Source: Enteropsectra breve
Taxonomy: Eukaryota; Microsporidia
Assembly: GCA_024243835.1 (NCBI GenBank)
Contig: JALPMN010000489.1
Coordinates: forward strand, 1-11,802
Reading direction: 5' to 3'
DNA length: 11,802 bases
This document shows, piece after piece, positions 7,398-11,802 of this stretch (the stretch's first letter is position 1; each line of letters begins with the position of its first letter). A model generated the notes under the pieces. The model was not told the DNA's origin. It was given only the letters and a program-made list of their open reading frames with translations, and did not search any database. Position numbers and translations under genes: made by a program.

Positions 7398-7982
7398 CGT
7401 TCGGCCTCTTTTCGCCTACAGGCGAAAAGAGGCAATTTCGCCAAAATTTTTTTTGGCCTCTTTTCATCACAGAAATCTATTTTTTACGCTCTAAGTATTT
7501 TAATAATAAAAATTATAAATATATACAATAGTTAGAAATTGTTTAAGAAATTCGCACAAAGTAAAAATAACTTAATAAGTTCACTATTTGCACTAAGAAG
7601 CTTTTAATAGTAGTGATTAAATGAATATAATTTCACTGAAATAGCGTATCAAGCATTTTAAATAGTTATATTGCATGGTAAATACTATTTGTCTTTTTTC
7701 CTCAGCTTATAATTCATCTATTAATTAAAACTGTGTGATATTGCTTTATATCTGTTAGTTAGTTTGTTAGTATTAGTTTGTTAGTAGTTAGTTAGTTACG
7801 ACTATTTGATTCAGATATTTAATTGCATTGAAAAGACTTTTCTCTCTGGCGCGTTGATGTCTTAAAAAACATTTTTATTTGGTTTTTTCTGGTTAAAAAC
7901 TGTATTTCTGTGACGAAAAGAGGCCAAAAAAAATTTTGGCGAAATTGCCTCTTTTCGCCTACAGGCGAAAAGAGGTCCAGCC
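7398..7982. mobile_element. 585-bp hairpin-ended inverted-repeat element
   Basis: The ends carry 72-bp inverted repeats (7405-7476 and 7904-7975) with only a few mismatches. Each repeat begins with its own hairpin: CCTCTTTTCGCCT, two bases, then AGGCGAAAAGAGG (7405-7432 and 7948-7975). The same CCTCTTTTC motif recurs once more inside each repeat. Seven non-matching bases separate the repeats from the flanking 80-bp duplications. The interior is AT-rich with no ORF of note; at 7755-7798 it has a cluster of GTTAGTTAGTTTGTTAG-type repeats. It is non-autonomous, and I do not recognise the family. Confidence 0.8.
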
Positions 7983-8062
7983 ATAACAGGCAAATAACTG
8001 TTAATAATTTTAATAAGAGCTGACATTGCTATTTATTCATAAATATACTCAAATTTTATTTG
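7983..8062. repeat. 80-bp direct repeat, right copy
   Basis: This is the exact copy of 7318-7397, placed directly after the 585-bp element. Perfect identity in an otherwise decayed region implies a recent event or an assembly duplication. Confidence 0.95.
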
Positions 8063-8063
8063 A

Positions 8064-8288
8064 TCTGATACTTTGCAAGATCAACTATATAACGAAACTT
8101 CTTATTTTATATTTGAGATAAAAAAGAATAACAACTTAATTAATCTCATTATGACATGCCGTGTTAAATGACTAGAAGACCTTTCGAATGAAAATGAACT
8201 TCCATTCGACGCATGTACAGAATCTCGGGGCAATATTTCTAATAATATGCTATATATATGCAATGCCCTCGAGGGCATGCACGCTTAA
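8064..8288 (+). pseudogene. Coding-like stretch of unknown identity
   Basis: This frame is open for about 75 codons apart from one TGA near 8178. Parts read SDTLQDQLYNETSYFIFEI and LEDLSNENELPFDACTESRG before TAA at 8286-8288. I do not recognise the product. Its composition is protein-like rather than AT-noise, and it follows the retropepsin fragment, so it may be a further piece of that retroelement's polyprotein. The short FDACTESRG segment faintly recalls the DAS...G of an RNase H, but this is too weak to name. The following stretch, 8289-8453, is AT-rich with no gene seen. Confidence 0.25.
8263..8278. repeat. Perfect 16-bp palindrome
   Basis: ATGCCCTCGAGGGCAT is a perfect palindrome and a GC-rich island in AT-rich surroundings, with further outer symmetry (TGCA on both sides, offset by one). 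A weaker hairpin, GATAAGT...ACTTATC, lies at 8305-8326. No function is assigned. Confidence 0.6.
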
Positions 8289-8453
8289 AGATAAAATAAT
8301 AGTTGATAAGTGCATATATACTTATCTTTTGGTCTGTGCTTTGAATGACCATGGGCTAATTTAGCTTAAAAATTTTTAAGGTAAAATTTTTAAAAGGATT
8401 TGTATGTAGCAATAGAATAGTTAGACGAAAGAAATTAAAAGTCATTTAGCTAA

Positions 8454-9247
8454 TTTAAATTGAAAAAAGATAGAGAATGCATTGAGATACACTTGGAAAA
8501 TCTAGAAGATAATGCCTTGTGGAAAAAAGTTGTCCCGAAGAAAGACTGAGATACATAATACTGGGGATACCCGTAGGTATAAGGCCTGAAACAAAGCCTT
8601 TATATTATGAATTTAAGGATTTGAACACATATATCGGACTTGGTAATCAAGAAGAGGTGACATGGGAAAAAGTACTCGAAGAAGTACTGGTTATAGTGTG
8701 AGGCATGCAACAAATGCAGTTTATAAGCTACTAAGTATCAAGGAATATTCATCATGGATGGAATGGCTAAGATCATTAGTGATCGGCCTAAATTGCAAGA
8801 CAACTACGAAGAATTATTTAGTCAAAGAACTAAGTAGTACAAAATTTCCAATTATGCTAAATGATATTGATTATACTCAGGATAACTGAGTAACTCAACT
8901 TGTAATCGTTTGTCAAGAATTAGACCGAAAATGGGGTTAGAAGCAAAGAAAGGAAATAAATAGCAAGCAAACGAAATTAAAGTGTCAATACTGCCACAAA
9001 ATTGGTCATACGGAGAACAAATGTTTTCACAATAGAGCAAACGAATATAAGAAGCAAAAAGAAGATCCACAGTATATAAAAGCTGTTTCGTTCAACTCAT
9101 TCCAGAAAGATTTTCAAAGAAAAATATACGTGGGCTTATCTGAAACTAAAGCACAAATAGATACAAGAGCTGTCATATGTGTTATCTGTCGGCATTGCTT
9201 ACAAAAGCTGCAAAGAGAAGATGTTTCAATAAAAGAAAAACCACATA
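8454..9247 (+). pseudogene. Retrotransposon Gag-protease relic with CCHC zinc knuckle
   Basis: This is a relic of the Gag and start of the Pol polyprotein of an LTR (probably Ty3-like) retrotransposon. Three frames are used in order: 8454 to about 8525 (IHLENLEDNALWKK), about 8525-8660 (SCPEERLRYIILGIPVGIRP, then VTWEKVLEEV), and about 8660 onward. The first two resemble a Gag capsid region. In the third frame, a TGA (8887-8889) and a TAG (8938-8940) precede a clear CX2CX4HX4C zinc knuckle, CQYCHKIGHTENKC, at 8983-9024. About 45 codons later comes KAQIDTRAVICVI, a protease active-site block in which the Gly of DTG has become Arg (AGA, 9166-9168). The gene is then split at 9247 by an 888-bp DNA transposon and resumes at 10138. 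Both changes of frame occur at A-runs. Confidence 0.75.
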
Positions 9248-10135
9248 CAGTGAAATCCGTTTATAAGGGCTTCGGTTATAAGGGAATTTCTGGTTATAAG
9301 GGACGAAATAAAAATTTTCCATTTTTTCTATTGATTTTGAGCCAAAAAAACCGGTTATAAGGGATTCGGTTATAAGAGACGGTTTTTTAAAAATCTGTGA
9401 ATAATTTTCCTAATATTATGACAGCGAACAATAGAAAAAAGTTAAAAATAGAAGGAAAAAGTAAATTTTCTCGAAATTGAGAATGGAACTAAGCAAAGTT
9501 CTTCAATTTTACATGGAATTGCAATCTATTCATTTATAAGTTGCATTGAAAAATAGACATTTCATATTAGAGGCGCATGAATTAACACGGCAACATGAAT
9601 AAAAATAAAACTACAGCTTTGGAATTGCTTAATAAAAAGCTTCTTTTATAGCTTAGAGAAATGAAAATTGTGGACACTCCTCGTTCATAACCAATAATGT
9701 CAGGAAAAGTAATTGAAGTTGAAAAAAAAGTTTTATTGATTTTAAATGGTAAACGAATATATTAATAAGTTTGAGGCCACGTCCTCAATCACTTTTAGAA
9801 TTTTATGAGGTGAAATCTAAGGTACCAGAAGAGAAATTGATGAGACCTTTGTTATTTAAAACGTCATTTTATAAAGAGATTTTATTAAATTGTTCTTCTT
9901 TTTTATATCTATGATAAAACAAGAAATTTTGTTATATAATTGATCTTACAATATATCAGACCAAAATAAAATTTATACTTATTTATGAATATACAACAAC
10001 TTAGTTAGATTTTTATTTTATATTAAAGTTTTTTCTTAAAATCTTATTCAAATATAATTTTGGTTTTTTATTTAAACCGGTTATAAGGGACAAAATTTCC
10101 GGTCCCAAAAAATCCCTTATATGCGGATTTCACTG
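9248..10135. mobile_element. CAGTG-ended pogo/Tigger-like element, 888 bp
   Basis: The left end is CAGTGAAATCCGTTTATAAG; the reverse complement of the right end is CAGTGAAATCCGCATATAAG. TA flanks both ends (9246-9247, 10136-10137). Removing the element with one TA rejoins the retroelement protease frame without a slip, which confirms the borders. GGTTATAAGGGA-type motifs recur near 9263, 9291, 9352, 9369 and 10080 in the same orientation, likely transposase-binding repeats. The interior (9418-9910) holds protein-like scraps in several frames (NMNKNKTTALELLNKKLLL, LLEFYEVKSKVPEEKLM), probably a heavily decayed transposase; none can be assigned with certainty. Confidence 0.8.
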
Positions 10136-10137
10136 TA

Positions 10138-10240
10138 ATAGGAAATTAATTACGGTGGATGGATCAAGTTTAAACTCTATAATTCATATAAGAGTCAATT
10201 TAAAAAACAAAGACAACAATGTCATAAGACATTTTAAATA
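10138..10240 (+). pseudogene. Retrotransposon protease relic, continuation
   Basis: This is the second segment of the gene split at 9247. Reading on from the restored codon (CAT, AAT, AGG) gives RKLITVDGSSLNSIIHIRVN and LKNKDNNVIRHFK with no stop. The spacing after the DTRA block fits the middle of a retropepsin. The frame is again interrupted at TA (10239-10240) by a CAGTGCG terminus. Confidence 0.65.
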
Positions 10241-11149
10241 CAGTGCGCACAAAAAGTGTCACAATGTTTGGGTAAAATTTTAATGTTCTGAAAATAACAA
10301 TTTATTAAACAAACAGGCAAGCACTTAAGATTGTTATCAAATAATGTTGAACTAATACTATGATTATGTTTAAATCTTCATGCATCAAACATTTAGGCCT
10401 TTTTAAAAATTTTTTTGAACTATGGTAATATTTTGAATAACCCCCACAGGCTGTTTTTACCGCTGATATACAAGCAGGCATACTATTGTAAAAAGCTTAT
10501 ATAAACTCCAGTGGTGTGCTGTACCACTATTCTTTTATCGCGGATATTAATATTTCGGATCAACATTATTATCTGCCTTATAAAAAATTTATTTAAATTT
10601 TATTATTTTATCGTCAAATACTGCATCGCGCTGTTATGAAAAGTTATTTTGCAAATTGTTATCGGTTACATTGACCTTACAATTACTTTTTTTATGAGCC
10701 GGCTTATGTGTTATGAATGATGAATTTCATGAACTGAGCCAAATGGAGCAAATAAAAATATATAATACAGGCAATATCAAGACTATATTGTACCTGAATA
10801 CTTAAATAAACTCACATGGAGTATCATAACCTCCACTCTTTGGGCCCCTCTAGTGATATATTCTCAACATAACAAATCCTTTCTCTTATTACAAGAAATT
10901 TCTTGAATATTCCTTTAGAAAATTCAAACTATAAAAGAACCCAATGTTAAATTTAATATCTGATATTTTACAAAGCATCAGGCAAATTTTTTTCAAAGTA
11001 TCTATTTGGCTATCAAACATTGCACGCCGTTACTGTGATATCGAGGGATTATTGCTCATGTTTTTATCGGTATTAACGAATGGTATCAGCGAAAATTAAT
11101 ATTCATAATATTATTCACATGTGCTTTTATATGATATTTTTAAAACTTA
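10241..11149 (+). mobile_element. Orphan Tc1/mariner-type terminus and gene-free stretch
   Basis: After TA (10239-10240) the sequence CAGTGCGCACAAAAAGTGTC begins abruptly and interrupts the retroelement frame. A CAGT start, TA target and AAAAAGTGTC are typical of Tc1/mariner-like ends. I find no matching inverted terminus in the window, so the element is truncated or its other end lies outside. The rest, up to 11149, is AT-rich with no recognisable coding on either strand. It may partly be the upstream region of the ORF at 11150. Confidence 0.4.
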
Positions 11150-11802
11150 ATGATTGACCATGTCAATAAAATGAGGGGTACAGACAACGAAAAGACCAAT
11201 TCTGAAGAACCACAAGAAGAAGCAACTAAAACAGAAACGGCAACAATAAATCTCACACAAGAAACAGAAGAAACAAAAACATTAGCAGACACAGCCCAAT
11301 GCACCAATAAATTAATAATCTTAAAGGCGATAACCAATAGCTGCCAAGCAGAAAGCAACAAGTGGCCAGAGGAAATACTGAAAAGTATCAGCGAACGATT
11401 TGACAGAATGCCAAGAGGGGGATGGGAACAATGCTATGATGAATATTGCACAAAGTTTAGTACACAAATGTCTTTGAATGAATTTAAAGCAAAGCTTCAA
11501 AATCTATCACATCACTTAGTGGAAAAGCATGCTCAAGGAAAAAATATAGATCAGAAACAGAAGAAAGATTTAAATTAAGGAAACTAAATACTGACGAAGA
11601 AGAATCAATATGCGAAACACAGCAGGTAATACGCTGTAAGAAACTGTTCAGCGAAGTACTTAAAGAGACAACCGCAAAAAAATTGAAGAGATAGAAAGAA
11701 CACCAAAAATACCAATCGAAATGATTAAAACCGATATTATTGATATTATTAACAACATATTAAGAGAATATACAATGACCAATCCTCCAAAAAACATGAA
11801 AG
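11150..11802 (+). pseudogene. Unidentified ORF, possible retrotransposon protein N-terminus, two frame slips, open at window edge
   Basis: This is the least decayed coding stretch of the window. From the ATG at 11150 (alternative ATG at 11171) a 142-codon frame gives an acidic, Thr/Glu-rich, low-complexity first 50 residues. A more globular part follows (EEILKSISERFDRMPRGGWE, then MSLNEFKAKLQNLSHHLVEK). At the A6 run 11539-11544, reading continues in the next frame (RSETEERFKLRKLNTDEEES ... KKLFSEVLKETTAKK). At the A7 run 11676-11682 it moves again (IEEIERTPKIPIEMIKTDII ... INNILREYTMTNPPKNMK) and stays open to the end of the window. The Trp/Tyr-containing helix and the charged linker could be the region before a reverse transcriptase in a non-LTR element, but no diagnostic domain is visible. 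A cellular gene is not excluded. Confidence 0.4.

Noticed and set aside
7318..8062. LTR interpretation of the 80-bp direct repeats
   Set aside because: No primer-binding site or polypurine tract is seen, the interior is a non-coding inverted-repeat element, and the repeats read on from the flanking retropepsin frame.
8852..9070. 72-codon minus-strand frame
   Set aside because: Antisense to the CCHC zinc-knuckle region, which has clear motif support on the plus strand.
11140..11361. 73-codon hydrophobic minus-strand frame
   Set aside because: Exact antisense shadow of the Thr/Glu-rich head of the ORF at 11150.
1..11802. CRISPR array, bacterial operon or phage genes
   Set aside because: No regularly spaced short repeats, no ribosome-binding-site pattern and no clustered intact genes; the repeats found are transposon termini.

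Overview
This window reads as a transposon graveyard from an AT-rich eukaryotic genome. I found no intact cellular gene, tRNA or rRNA, and no bacterial operon structure. Four degraded Merlin-type (ISXO2/IS1016-like DDE) transposases, pogo/Tigger-like transposase relics, a CCHC-knuckle Gag-protease relic and many short inverted-repeat elements lie edge to edge or nested. Merlin, pogo and Ty3-like elements in a gene-poor, very AT-rich setting suggest a repeat-rich microsporidian genome. That assignment is inference; another small AT-rich eukaryote is possible.

Left part (1-2884). A Merlin copy (A) is cut by the window edge and ends at 653, where it interrupts a Tigger-like short element. That element (654-1250) has an inverted sister copy at 2228-2884. 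Between the two copies is a pogo relic (1379-2227) with a broken transposase. A 188-bp miniature element (897-1084) sits inside the left sister copy.

Middle (2885-6124). Merlin B (2958-3717, minus strand) keeps its three catalytic acidic residues but has stops and a frameshift. It abuts a second pogo-family element (3731-4923) with palindromic ends, which contains a smaller GGG-ended element (4149-4538). Merlin C (4955-5959) is complete end to end, with 68-bp inverted repeats and a near-perfect 8-bp target duplication. It borders a minus-strand pogo transposase fragment.

Right part (6125-11802). A retropepsin fragment with a DTGA active site is split by Merlin D (6371-7294), which has a perfect 8-bp duplication AAATATTT. 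Just downstream, a 585-bp hairpin-ended element is flanked by identical 80-bp direct repeats, the most unusual structure here. Next comes a second retroelement relic with Gag, a CCHC knuckle and a degenerate protease. It is split by an 888-bp CAGTG-ended pogo-like element (9248-10135); deleting that element with one TA restores the reading frame. A Tc1/mariner-type terminus at 10241 interrupts the same gene again. After about 900 bp without recognisable genes, a better-preserved ORF starts at 11150 and runs off the window. It may be the N-terminal part of a retrotransposon protein.

These genes do not cooperate in any pathway. The window is a record of repeated insertion followed by decay dominated by GC-to-AT changes, in-frame stops and one-base slips.
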